Below, one piece after another: positions 1 through 7,955 of a stretch of 64,000 nt of DNA (position 1 is the stretch's first letter; the number at the start of each line of letters is the position of its first letter). Below the pieces are notes generated by a model, which saw nothing but the letters and a program-made list of their open reading frames with translations, searched no databases and was not told where the DNA came from. Source of the stretch: an uncultured Fibrobacter sp. (GTDB lineage: Bacteria; Fibrobacterota; Fibrobacteria; Fibrobacterales; Fibrobacteraceae); the NCBI GenBank assembly GCA_934700345.1, contig CAKUXP010000016.1, positions 6,442 through 70,441 on the forward strand, given 5' to 3'. A program made the translations under genes and the position numbers.

Positions 1-1749
1 TCTCCGGCGGCGAGTGCCCGGATGGCTGTCGCCGAGGCTCTCACGAATATGGCTGCCGCCCGTATCGACGATATGGGACGGGTTAATTTGTCTGCAAACT
101 GGATGGCTTCGCCCAACTACGAAGGCGACGGTGCGGACCTTTATGAGGCGGTACAGTCTATCGGGATGGAACTCTGTCCGGAACTCGGAATTACGATTCC
201 GGTCGGAAAGGATTCGATGAGCATGAGCACCGTCTGGGAAGACGAAAAGGGAAAGCACAACGTGACCGCGCCTATCTCGGTTGTCATCAGCGCGTTTGCC
301 CCTGTTTCCGATGCTCGGGGGACGCTCACCCCGATGCTCCAGCGGAAAAATTCCCGCTTGCTTCTCATCGACCTTTCCCGCGGAAAGAACCGCATGGGCG
401 CATCGATCGCGGCCCAGGTCTTCTGCGAACTCGGAAATTCCGTTCCGGATGTCGATAGCGCCAAGGAACTCCGTGCGTTCTTTGAAACGATCCAGAAGCT
501 TAATCGCGAAGGGAAGATTCTTGCTTACCACGACAAGTCGGATGGCGGTCTTTTCGTGACGGCTCTGGAAATGGCATTTGCGGGCCATGTCGGTGTCTCC
601 TTGGATGTTTCCGATCTTCCGGGAACCGATATCGAAAAGCTCTTCAACGAGGAACTCGGCGCGGTAATCCAGGTCGCGGACGAAAATGTCCAGGCGGTGA
701 AGGAAGCCTTTGCCGCGGCAGGCTTGGATGGTACCGTAAGCGATATCGGAACGCTTAACGATTCGTACAAGTTCATCGTCGGCGACTATGCGGAAGGCCT
801 TTCGGAACTGCGCGCCATTTGGAGCGATACGACCCGTCGCATAGCAAAGCTCCGCGACAATCCCGAATGCGCAGAAAGCGAATACCGGCTGAAGCTCGAA
901 CAGGACGATCCGGGAATTTCTCCGAAGCTCACGTTCGATATTCGCGTGAAAAAGGATTATGCGAGCCGTCCGAAAATGGCGGTTCTCCGCGAGCAGGGAA
1001 TCAACGGCGAAGTCGAAATGGCTGCGGCCTTTGACCGTGCCGGCTTTGAATCTATCGACGTCCACATGACCGATATCCTTTCCGGGAAAGTTTCCCTGCG
1101 GGAATTCCGGGGGCTTGTCGCCTGTGGCGGATTCAGCTACGGCGACGTTCTCGGCGCAGGCGAAGGCTGGGCGAAGAGCATCCTCTTTAATGAAAAGGCC
1201 AGAAAGGAATTTGAAGCGTTCTTCCATCGCGAGGATACGTTCACGCTCGGCGTCTGCAACGGTTGCCAAATGGTTTCGAATCTGAAAGATTTGATTCCGG
1301 GAACGGAACATTGGCCGCGTTTCGTGCAGAATACTTCGGAACGCTTTGAAGCGCGCTTCGTGAGTCTCAAGGTCGAAGAAACGCCCGCTGTTCTGCTCAA
1401 GGGAATGGCCGGTTCCGTGATCCCGATTGCCGTGGCGCATGGAGAGGGACGTGCGGAATTTGCAAGCCGGGAAGCTGCCGAAGCCTGCCTGAAAACGGGA
1501 CTTGTAAGCCTCCGTTATGTCGATGGCAAGCACGCTTACACCGAACGTTATCCGTTGAACCCGAACGGTTCGCCTTTTGGAATCACGGGCCTCACGAGCA
1601 AGGACGGCCGTGCGCTCATCATGATGCCGCACCCCGAACGCGTATTCCGCACCGTGCAATACAGCTGGCATCCGGCGGACTGGGGCGAAGACGGTCCGTG
1701 GATGAAGCTTTTCCGCAACGCTCGCGAGTTTGTGGGCGACAACGGCTAA
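1..1749 (+). CDS. purL: Phosphoribosylformylglycinamidine synthase, C-terminal part (5' end outside window)
   Basis: This is the last 582 residues of the large single-chain FGAM synthase, which uses glutamine and ATP to amidate FGAR in de novo purine synthesis in the cytosol. The reading frame is already open at base 1; the first residues (SPAASARMAVAEALTN) match the conserved region in the synthetase half of long PurL proteins (about 1300 residues in E. coli). The last ~270 residues form the class I glutamine amidotransferase domain: GVCNGCQ carries the nucleophilic cysteine and PHPERVF the histidine. An intrinsic terminator lies just after the stop. Nothing suggests damage in the visible part; the ATP-binding N-terminal half is not seen. 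Confidence 0.96.
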   Translation, partial: SPAASARMAVAEALTNMAAARIDDMGRVNLSANWMASPNYEGDGADLYEAVQSIGMELCPELGITIPVGKDSMSMSTVWEDEKGKHNVTAPISVVISAFAPVSDARGTLTPMLQRKNSRLLLIDLSRGKNRMGASIAAQVFCELGNSVPDVDSAKELRAFFETIQKLNREGKILAYHDKSDGGLFVTALEMAFAGHVGVSLDVSDLPGTDIEKLFNEELGAVIQVADENVQAVKEAFAAAGLDGTVSDIGTLNDSYKFIVGDYAEGLSELRAIWSDTTRRIAKLRDNPECAESEYRLKLEQDDPGISPKLTFDIRVKKDYASRPKMAVLREQGINGEVEMAAAFDRAGFESIDVHMTDILSGKVSLREFRGLVACGGFSYGDVLGAGEGWAKSILFNEKARKEFEAFFHREDTFTLGVCNGCQMVSNLKDLIPGTEHWPRFVQNTSERFEARFVSLKVEETPAVLLKGMAGSVIPIAVAHGEGRAEFASREAAEACLKTGLVSLRYVDGKHAYTERYPLNPNGSPFGITGLTSKDGRALIMMPHPERVFRTVQYSWHPADWGEDGPWMKLFRNAREFVGDNG

Positions 1750-1771
1750 TTCAAACCAAAAGTTTATAAAT

Positions 1772-1804
1772 AAACGTCTCGGTTTATGCGCCGGGACGTT
1801 TTTT
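1772..1804 (+). terminator. Intrinsic terminator of purL
   Basis: A 10-bp stem with one G-T pair (AACGTCTCGG with CCGGGACGTT), an 8-base loop and an uninterrupted T run sit 23 bases after the purL stop codon. It ends the purine gene and separates it from the decayed Fic gene downstream. Confidence 0.85.
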
Positions 1805-1867
1805 GTGCGAAATTCGAAATGGGAAACCAAATTTTTTGGCTTAGATTTTTTCTTCGGAACAATATGT

Positions 1868-2231
1868 AGAAACACGCTGACCCTTTCCGAGACCCGTTTG
1901 GTTTTGGAAGGTGTTACTATCGACCAAAAACCTTTGAACGACTCAAAAAATCACATTCATCCGTTGCGGCGCATTGCGAAATTCCATCTGGATTTCGAAG
2001 GCGTTCATCCTTTTATCGATGGCAACGGGCGCACGGGCCCACCTGTTGCTGAATTTTGCGCTGATGCGGGCCGGCTATTTTCCCATCGATATTAAGTTTA
2101 CGGACCGCCGACGCTATTACGCAACGTTTGAGGCTTATTACGCCCAAGGAGAGATTTCTCCTATGGTAGAATCGGTGACCGGCTATGAAGATGAAGCCCT
2201 TGAAGAACGCCTTGCTATTTTGACGATGTGA
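1868..2231 (+). pseudogene. Fic-domain protein remnant (N-terminally truncated, frameshifted)
   Basis: Fic proteins AMPylate (or otherwise modify) target proteins. The first frame carries a typical pre-Fic stretch (SETRLVLEGVTI) and then HPFIDGNGRTG, the Fic catalytic loop with histidine and phosphate-binding GNGR. Directly after GRTG the homology continues in the next frame (LLLNFALMRAGYFPI, then RRRYYATFEAYY), so there is an indel near base 2040. The usual segment between the pre-Fic helix and the catalytic helix is also missing: after PLND the sequence jumps almost straight to the IAKFHLDFEG helix. The N-terminal part is absent as well. At least two lesions plus truncation make a functional product unlikely. 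The family call is from the motif; the original gene boundaries are uncertain. Confidence 0.8.
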
Positions 2232-2260
2232 TGCTTGATTTCGCTGACCGTAATATTCTC

Positions 2261-2270
2261 GGGGGGGGGG
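2261..2270. repeat. Homopolymeric G10 tract
   Basis: Ten consecutive G residues lie 30 bases after the end of the Fic remnant and about 110 bases upstream of the polysaccharide operon. Such tracts are slippage-prone. It lies inside a 39-codon open frame (2231-2350) that I do not accept as a gene. It is not between the likely promoter and start of the next operon. Confidence 0.6.
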
Positions 2271-2364
2271 ATTTTCTGAAGGAAATCGCTTCGATGCGAT
2301 TGAAGTGTCCGCGCTTTATTTTACACGGGCGAATGCACCGTTTTTTTTAATTCATCCTAAATTT

Positions 2365-2380
2365 TATATTTTATCTCCGT
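2365..2380 (+). promoter_or_regulatory. Candidate -10 box of the polysaccharide operon, almost leaderless
   Basis: TATATT ends 10 bases before the ATG of the first cupin gene, so transcription would begin about 3 bases upstream of the start codon. No Shine-Dalgarno sequence is present. No convincing -35 is visible (an A/T tract occupies the position). The same hexamer and spacing recur at aroC and others in this window. Confidence 0.4.
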
Positions 2381-2809
2381 ATGCCCGATTTTTCGCAAAC
2401 GCCGCAAATGATATCGCTACCGAAGATCCTCGACGACCGGGGAAACCTGAGCTTTATCGAGTCGGAGCGTCACGTTCCGTTCAAGATTTGCCGGTGCTAT
2501 TGGATTTACGATGTTCCGGGCGGGGAAATCCGTGGCAGTCACGCGTTCCGAAAACAGGAAGAATTGATTGTTGCGCTTTCGGGCAGTTTCGATGTCTTGT
2601 TGCACAATGGGACGCACGAAGTACGCTATTCGCTTCGGCGTTCCTATGCGGGTCTGTATGTGCCGCCTCTGCAATTTCGTACGCTGGACAATTTTTCGAC
2701 GAATTCCGTCGCGCTTGTTCTCAGTTCTACGGCTTACAATCCGGCTGATTACATTTGGGACTTTGATGATTTCCGAGAAAGCGTCCGGGAGGTCGCAGCG
2801 TGCAGATGA
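2381..2809 (+). CDS. FdtA/QdtA-family cupin, divergent copy
   Basis: 142 residues of the WxcM-like/FdtA sugar 3,4-ketoisomerase family, which isomerises dTDP-4-keto-6-deoxyglucose before 3-amination for O-antigen or S-layer glycans. It is the first gene of a tightly coupled glycan operon. The cupin core is recognisable (YDVPGGEIRGSHA, YVPPLQF, the YNPADYIWDFDDF C-terminus). The family motif is RGxHAHK with two histidines; this copy has HAF and EE where its neighbour has HAH and HQ, so the second histidine is lost. I therefore infer altered or no isomerase activity, perhaps a partner subunit or an isomerase acting on a different sugar. It ends four bases into the next ATG and overlaps its likely GTG start. 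Confidence 0.85.
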   Translation: MPDFSQTPQMISLPKILDDRGNLSFIESERHVPFKICRCYWIYDVPGGEIRGSHAFRKQEELIVALSGSFDVLLHNGTHEVRYSLRRSYAGLYVPPLQFRTLDNFSTNSVALVLSSTAYNPADYIWDFDDFRESVREVAACR

Positions 2810-3225
2810 TTCCCGGTTGCCGCTTTATGGAATTTTCGAGAACGCGGGAGCGCTCCGGAGCCTTGACAGCGCTCGAAAGTTTTAAGGACTTGCCGTTTGA
2901 AATCAATCGCGTCTTTTATCTGTATGACATTCCCGGCGGAGAAAACCGAGGCGGACATGCGCATAAGCTTTGTCACCAGCTCTTGATTGCGGCTTCGGGG
3001 GCTTTCGATGCGAAAATCGATGACGGAATTCGTTCGCAAGTTATTCGGCTAGACCGTCCCTATTACGGCGTCTATGTCCCACCTGGAATTTGGGCCGAGG
3101 AACTAAATTTTTCTTCGGGTTCGATTTGCCTGGTCCTCGCCTCCCACGCCTATGACGAATCGGATTATATCCGCGATTATTCGGAATTTACCTTGTACGC
3201 AAAAAATCTCCGGAGAAAAAAATGA
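2800..3225 (+). CDS. FdtA/QdtA-family sugar 3,4-ketoisomerase
   Basis: 141-residue cupin paralogous to the preceding gene, with the intact family signature GGENRGGHAHK followed by HQ. Known FdtA/QdtA enzymes convert dTDP-4-keto-6-deoxyglucose to the 3-keto sugar, the substrate of the aminotransferase encoded next. I take GTG at 2800 as start because GGAGG at 2788-2792 is 7 bases upstream; ATG at 2806, which overlaps the previous stop, is the alternative. The 3' end overlaps the aminotransferase start by 4 bases. The exact sugar (Fuc3N or Qui3N series) cannot be told from sequence alone. Confidence 0.88.
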   Translation: MQMIPGCRFMEFSRTRERSGALTALESFKDLPFEINRVFYLYDIPGGENRGGHAHKLCHQLLIAASGAFDAKIDDGIRSQVIRLDRPYYGVYVPPGIWAEELNFSSGSICLVLASHAYDESDYIRDYSEFTLYAKNLRRKK

Positions 3226-4325
3226 TTCCCTACCTGGACTTGAAACGGGTAACGGAATCCTTTGAACCGGAACTTTCGGCAACCATCCAACGGGTCGTTG
3301 AAAGCGGCTGGTATATCCGTGGTGAGGAATGTAAAAATTTTGAACGGAAATTCGCCGGGTATTGCGGAACAGAATTTTGCGTTGGCGTCGCAAACGGTCT
3401 CGAAGCGTTGACTCTGATTTTCAAGGCGTATATCGCACTTGGACGCTTGCATCCCGGCGATAAGGTGATTGTTCCTGCGAACACGTACATCGCTTCGGTC
3501 CTTTCGGTTAGCGAAGCGGGTCTCGTGCCTGTCCTGACCGATCCGGATCCGGTAACCGGCAATCTTTCCGCTTCTTTTGTGGAATGCGTTCTCGATTCAA
3601 GCGTAAAGGCTGTTCTTGCCGTAGATCTGTATGGGCGCGCGATTCCCGGTAAGGAACTTTCCGAATTGGCGAAATCTCGCAGGCTGATTCTTGTCGAAGA
3701 TGCTGCGCAGGGACACGGCGCAATGGAAAATGGAAAACGGGCTGGTTCGTTTGGCGATGCGGCGGGGTTCAGCTTCTATCCTGGAAAGAACCTGGGCGCG
3801 CTTGGCGACGGCGGTGCGGTGACGACATCGGATGCGGAACTTGCGAAAATGGTGCGGACGCTCGCCAATTATGGGAGCGAACGGAAATATGTAAACCTTT
3901 TCAAGGGAATGAATTCGCGACTTGACGAAATCCAGGCGGCGGTTCTTTCGTATAAATTAACTCGATTGGATGCGGACAATCTAAGTCGTTCGAAAATTGC
4001 GGAACGCTATCTGTCGGAAATTCAAAACCCTTTGACGGATTTGCCCGATTCGGGAAATCCCGGTGAGCATGTCTGGCACATATTTGCCGTTCGCACAAGG
4101 AATCGCGAAAAGCTTCAGACATATTTGAAGGATTGCGGAATCGAGACGCTGATTCATTATCCGATTCCACCGCACCGCCAAAAGGCTTACCGGGAATTTG
4201 CCGATTTGAAATTTCCCGTCGCCGAGGAAATTGCGGAGATGGAACTCAGCCTTCCGCTGTATCCACAAATGACCCGTTCCGAAGTTTCCCAAGTCATCGA
4301 GGCTGTCAATGCGTATCGCGAGTAA
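3222..4325 (+). CDS. DegT/DnrJ/EryC1-family sugar aminotransferase (FdtB/QdtB-like)
   Basis: 367-residue PLP-dependent aminotransferase that would transfer an amino group from glutamate to the 3-keto nucleotide sugar made by the cupin upstream. Visible signatures are the N-terminal IPYLDLKR, the PLP-aspartate region LVEDAAQGHGA and the Schiff-base lysine in SFYPGKNLGALGDGGA. The length is normal for the family. Its start overlaps the previous stop (ATGA), and its end overlaps the acetyltransferase gene by 17 bases. The order ketoisomerase, aminotransferase, acetyltransferase is that of dTDP-Fuc3NAc/Qui3NAc synthesis, so I infer an N-acetylated 3-amino-3,6-dideoxyhexose in a surface glycan. 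rmlA/rmlB homologues are not in the window. Confidence 0.9.
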   Translation: MIPYLDLKRVTESFEPELSATIQRVVESGWYIRGEECKNFERKFAGYCGTEFCVGVANGLEALTLIFKAYIALGRLHPGDKVIVPANTYIASVLSVSEAGLVPVLTDPDPVTGNLSASFVECVLDSSVKAVLAVDLYGRAIPGKELSELAKSRRLILVEDAAQGHGAMENGKRAGSFGDAAGFSFYPGKNLGALGDGGAVTTSDAELAKMVRTLANYGSERKYVNLFKGMNSRLDEIQAAVLSYKLTRLDADNLSRSKIAERYLSEIQNPLTDLPDSGNPGEHVWHIFAVRTRNREKLQTYLKDCGIETLIHYPIPPHRQKAYREFADLKFPVAEEIAEMELSLPLYPQMTRSEVSQVIEAVNAYRE

Positions 4326-4902
4326 GGTCCTTCAAAAAGTTTGCGCAGCGTTCCGTCGCTCTTTTTACCGATTGATTTCGGATGCGAAAACGTTGGGACG
4401 CCCGCTTTGCGCTTCGCCGGTTCTTTCCCAGGGAATGGGAACGATTTTGTTTGGAAAAAACGTTCACGTCGGCTTGGATTACGATACGGATTTCTGGACG
4501 TCTTACGTGTTTTTGAATCCGCGGAACCCGGAATCGAAAATTGAAATCGGGGAAGGGTCCTGGGTGGGCAATCACTTTGTAGCCATTTCGGAAGGTCCCG
4601 GAATTTTCATCGGGAAAAATGTTCTTATCGGAACACATGTCGAAGTTTACGATTCGGATTTTCATGCGGTAAATGTTCGTGCTCGTCTGCAGAGCGATGC
4701 GAAGCGATCCGCTGTCAAAATCGGAAACGATGTCTGGATTGGAAACAACGTAACAATTCTCAAGGGAACGGAAATTGGAGAACATTCCGTTGTCGCGGCT
4801 GGTGCGGTTGTCTCGGGCAAGTTCCCGCCAAATGTTGTGCTGGGAGGCGTTCCGGCAAAGGTTATCCGGCAAATTGAATTTTGCAACGAGGTCTTCCGAT
4901 GA
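4309..4902 (+). CDS. Left-handed beta-helix (hexapeptide) acyltransferase, FdtC/WbbJ-like
   Basis: 197-residue acetyl-CoA-dependent transferase. The C-terminal half is a run of hexapeptide turns (IGEGSWVG, IGKNVLIG, IGNDVWIGNNVTILKGTEIGEHSVVAAGAVV) ending with VVLGGVPAKVI, the signature of the WbbJ/maltose-acetyltransferase superfamily. Position after the aminotransferase suggests N-acetylation of the 3-amino sugar, but O-acetylation of the glycan is also possible. It begins inside the end of the preceding gene and its stop overlaps the next ATG, so it is translationally coupled on both sides. Confidence 0.85.
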   Translation: MRIASKVLQKVCAAFRRSFYRLISDAKTLGRPLCASPVLSQGMGTILFGKNVHVGLDYDTDFWTSYVFLNPRNPESKIEIGEGSWVGNHFVAISEGPGIFIGKNVLIGTHVEVYDSDFHAVNVRARLQSDAKRSAVKIGNDVWIGNNVTILKGTEIGEHSVVAAGAVVSGKFPPNVVLGGVPAKVIRQIEFCNEVFR

Positions 4903-5837
4903 AAGAAATTTCCATCCGACGTTACCAGGAAAGCGATTCGGCAAAGTGGAATGAATTTGTACGAAATTCTCGGAACGGCCATTTTCTTTTTGACCGAAAC
5001 TATATGGATTATCATGCGGACCGTTTTCCGGACTGCTCGTTTATCTTTTCCCATGGCGATGTCTGGTGCGCCGTTCTCCCGGGGACGCTTTCGCCGGACG
5101 GCGTGTTCAGTTCCCATGCGGGACTTACTTTTGGCGGCTTTGTTATCGATAATTCTGTCAGTGTTTTGGATGTAAAATGCTTTTTTGAATTGCTCGATGA
5201 GGAACTTCGAAAACTCGGAGCGAAAAAGGTTATTTACAAGCCGCTTCCCTGGATTTATGCGAACCGTCCTTCGGAAGAGGCTCTATATTGGCTGTTCCGG
5301 AAAAATGCCCGATTAAAGGCTCGGCAGATAGCTTCGACCCTCATTCCGCAAACGATGCGGCCTGCTTATGGGAAAATGCGCTATCTGCGTGCGGGTGAAA
5401 AAAAAGGTCTCGTATTTTCGGAATCTCGCAATTTTGAATGGTTCTGGGATTTGCTGGATAATTGCTTGATGGAAGGCCACGGAGCGCATCCTGTCCATTC
5501 CAAGGCGGAATTGCAACTTTTGGCGGATCGCTTTCCGCAAAACATTCGGCTTTTTATGGTGGAAAAGGACGGGATGCTACTGTCGGGAAGCGTCGTCTAT
5601 CTTTCGCGCGAAGTCGCACACACACAGTATCTCGCAAGTTCCGCTGCGGGACGTTCCATACATGCGATGGATTTTTTGATGTTGAACCTCATCGGAAAAT
5701 TTCCCGAACAGCGTTTTTTTGACTGGGGAACTTCTTGCGAGGATGGGGGTAGGGTTTTGAACGAAGGCCTTGCGCACCAGAAGGAAACCTATGCGGGTCG
5801 CGGTGTCGTCTATGATATTTACGAGTATGAATTATGA
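4899..5837 (+). CDS. FemAB/GNAT-like acyltransferase of the glycan operon
   Basis: 312-residue protein of the kind annotated as BioF2-like or GNAT acetyltransferase, common in O-antigen and capsule clusters of Bacteroidetes-type bacteria. Supporting features are the N-terminal RYQESDSAKWNEFV, the central FxW/WD region and the C-terminal FDWGTSCEDGGRVLNEGLA followed by KETYAGRGVVYD. The role is probably acylation or aminoacylation of a nucleotide sugar or lipid-linked glycan; the substrate is unknown. I take the ATG that overlaps the upstream TGA (ATGA) as start; an in-frame ATG 18 bases further upstream would only add six residues. Confidence 0.7.
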   Translation: MKEISIRRYQESDSAKWNEFVRNSRNGHFLFDRNYMDYHADRFPDCSFIFSHGDVWCAVLPGTLSPDGVFSSHAGLTFGGFVIDNSVSVLDVKCFFELLDEELRKLGAKKVIYKPLPWIYANRPSEEALYWLFRKNARLKARQIASTLIPQTMRPAYGKMRYLRAGEKKGLVFSESRNFEWFWDLLDNCLMEGHGAHPVHSKAELQLLADRFPQNIRLFMVEKDGMLLSGSVVYLSREVAHTQYLASSAAGRSIHAMDFLMLNLIGKFPEQRFFDWGTSCEDGGRVLNEGLAHQKETYAGRGVVYDIYEYEL

Positions 5838-7099
5838 AACAATCGGGCTTTTGGAAAGAATCGGCGATTTCCGCCGTGGCGACATTTGTTCGGATTGCCG
5901 CTTCGTTTGTAACGAATAAGTTTCTCGCCGCCTTGGCGGGACCTGTGGGCTTTGCCGTTATTGGGCAATTGCAGAATCTGATAAGCATCGGGCAGGGAAC
6001 TTCATCGCTCGCTCTCCAGAACGGCTGGGTGAGCCTCTCCGCCCGCTACAAGAACCAGGAAAAGGAACTCGGCCCGATTTGGCGAGGCGGCTTTCGCCTG
6101 AGCGTGTATGCGTCGATTGCTTCGGCGATATTCTTTGTGCTTTTTGCTTTCATCGCTCCGCTGGATTCGCTCTTTCCGGGCGTTCCTCGGCGCTATATGC
6201 AGGCGGCGATTCTCTTTGCGATTCCGGGATTTGTCGCGTTGACCGTTTCGATGGTTGCTTCTTCGGTGATGAACGGCCTTGCGGATTATCGGCGTTGGTC
6301 GGCGATTACGGTAGGAACTTCCGCGTTGAATTGTCTGTGGGTCGTTTTGATGATCCAGACGAAATCGCTTTCCGTTCTCGGGGCGGTGGCGACGCAATCG
6401 GTTCTTTCCTGTTTTTACGCGCTGTTTCTTGCTTGGAAAGGCGGCTTTACATACAAACGGTTTTCCGCACGGCTCAAACCGAATTTCAGAATTTGGCGCG
6501 GTTACGCGCTGATGGGAATTATTCCGATGGTTGCTTCGCCTGTCCTGTATTTTTTCGTCCGCTCGTTCCTTGGAAAATCCTTTGGCTGGGATTTCGCGGG
6601 GCTTTGGCAGGGCGCTGTGCGGATCTCGGATTTTTTCAATGTCGGGTTTTCCTCGGTCCTAGGAGTCGTATTGCTTCCGAGGCTTTCCTCGGCTTCTTCG
6701 TCGGAAGAGTTTCACCGGACGCTGAAGCGCCTTTTGGCCTGTGTCCTTGCGCTTGCGCTTGTCGCCGTTCTCGCCATGTTTTTCTTGCGGGATGTTCTGA
6801 TAGTTTTCGCTCTTTCCAAAGATTTCTTGCCGCTCTCTTCGCTTGTCCCGATGCAATTTGTCGGGGATTTTTTCAAGGCGGGATGCTGGTGTTTGGGAAT
6901 GGCGCTGATCGCGCGGAAGGAAACACTCGCCTTTCTTTCTGTCGAAATCGGCTCGGAAGTCCTGTTTGCGGTCTTGACTGCCGTTGGCGCAAATCTTGTG
7001 GGATACCGTTCACCGTTTATCGCCTACGCCATAGAAAATTTCATCTGCCTTCTTACCTTGATTATCATTTTTCGGAGGCTTCCGTGGAAGAACCTCTAG
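5834..7099 (+). CDS. Wzx-type O-antigen/polysaccharide flippase
   Basis: 421-residue integral membrane protein of the polysaccharide-transporter (PST/MATE-like) superfamily, which flips undecaprenyl-linked repeat units across the inner membrane. Hydrophobic segments are spread over the whole length (about 12), with the N-terminal pattern AATFVRIAASFVTNKFLA and GPVGFAVIGQLQNL typical of O-antigen translocases. It starts by ATGA overlap with the acyltransferase and overlaps the next glycosyltransferase by 16 bases. It implies a Wzy-dependent or teichuronic-like assembly route; no wzy or wzz is visible here. Confidence 0.88.
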   Translation: MKQSGFWKESAISAVATFVRIAASFVTNKFLAALAGPVGFAVIGQLQNLISIGQGTSSLALQNGWVSLSARYKNQEKELGPIWRGGFRLSVYASIASAIFFVLFAFIAPLDSLFPGVPRRYMQAAILFAIPGFVALTVSMVASSVMNGLADYRRWSAITVGTSALNCLWVVLMIQTKSLSVLGAVATQSVLSCFYALFLAWKGGFTYKRFSARLKPNFRIWRGYALMGIIPMVASPVLYFFVRSFLGKSFGWDFAGLWQGAVRISDFFNVGFSSVLGVVLLPRLSSASSSEEFHRTLKRLLACVLALALVAVLAMFFLRDVLIVFALSKDFLPLSSLVPMQFVGDFFKAGCWCLGMALIARKETLAFLSVEIGSEVLFAVLTAVGANLVGYRSPFIAYAIENFICLLTLIIIFRRLPWKNL

Positions 7100-7953
7100 T
7101 TTCTGTACTTCTCGCAAGCTACAACCACGAAAAGTATGTGGAAGCCGCCGTGCGTTCCATTATGGAGCAGAAGGGCGTCGCGTTTGAACTTTTGGTCATC
7201 GACGACGGCAGCTCGGATTCCAGCCCGGAAATTTTGGAACGACTTTCTAGAGAATTGAATTTTAAGTATCGTCACCGTCCAAACAAAGGCTTTGTTCCGA
7301 CTTTGAACGAGTTGCTTTCGGAAGCCCGCGGAAAATATTTTTGCACGTTCGCTTCGGACGACATCATGGCGCCGGGAAGACTTTCTTCGCAAAGCGCTTA
7401 CCTGAAAGCGCATCCGGAAAAGGTGGCGTGTGCGGGACTTGTCCGAATATTTCGTGCGGATGGAAGTCTCGAGGAACAGCCGGACAGTCGCTACGCAAAG
7501 GTAAAGAACGCCTCGTTCGAGGACATTCTGCTCGGAAATGCGGAACTGCATGGCGAATCCGAGATGATTGTCCGTGAAAAATTTGCCGAGCTAGGAAACT
7601 ATGACGAGTCCTTTCGGTTTGAAGATCTTCCAACATGGCTTGCTCTTTCCGACCGTTTCGGGGACATCCCCGTATTGCCGGTCATTTGCTCCTACTACAG
7701 GGACCTTCCGACTTCGATGCATCGCAATTTGAACTTTATTTATTCGGAAATTCTCGCCGTCGTGAATCGCTATGCGGACAGACCCGTTGGGAAAAAAGCG
7801 AAAAATCGTTGGAAGACCCGCTGGTTTTCATCCTTGGCCTATTCGCAAAAAAAGGAAGCTTTTCGGCTTTTGCCGAAACTGGCGAACGCAAGCCTTTTCT
7901 TTTGGAAGCATTTTCCGAAACTCTTCGTTCCCCAAAAATTTTTAAAGTACTAG
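7084..7953 (+). CDS. Family 2 glycosyltransferase
   Basis: 289-residue GT-A fold enzyme that transfers a sugar from a nucleotide sugar to the growing lipid-linked unit at the inner face of the membrane. The N-terminus PLVSVLLASYNHEKYVEAAVRS and LLVIDDGSSDSS are the nucleotide-binding signature; FASDDIMAPG carries the DxD-like acidic pair. The frame is open far upstream, but homology begins here and GTG at 7084 has GGAGG five bases before it, so I use that start; it lies within the 3' end of the flippase gene. Confidence 0.87.
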   Translation: MEEPLVSVLLASYNHEKYVEAAVRSIMEQKGVAFELLVIDDGSSDSSPEILERLSRELNFKYRHRPNKGFVPTLNELLSEARGKYFCTFASDDIMAPGRLSSQSAYLKAHPEKVACAGLVRIFRADGSLEEQPDSRYAKVKNASFEDILLGNAELHGESEMIVREKFAELGNYDESFRFEDLPTWLALSDRFGDIPVLPVICSYYRDLPTSMHRNLNFIYSEILAVVNRYADRPVGKKAKNRWKTRWFSSLAYSQKKEAFRLLPKLANASLFFWKHFPKLFVPQKFLKY

Positions 7954-7955
7954 AA

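Noticed and set aside
2231..2350. A 39-codon open frame starting at an ATG that overlaps the Fic remnant's stop and spanning the G10 tract
   Set aside because: No recognised family, no ribosome-binding site, composition not clearly coding, and the upstream gene is broken; kept only as context for the G tract.
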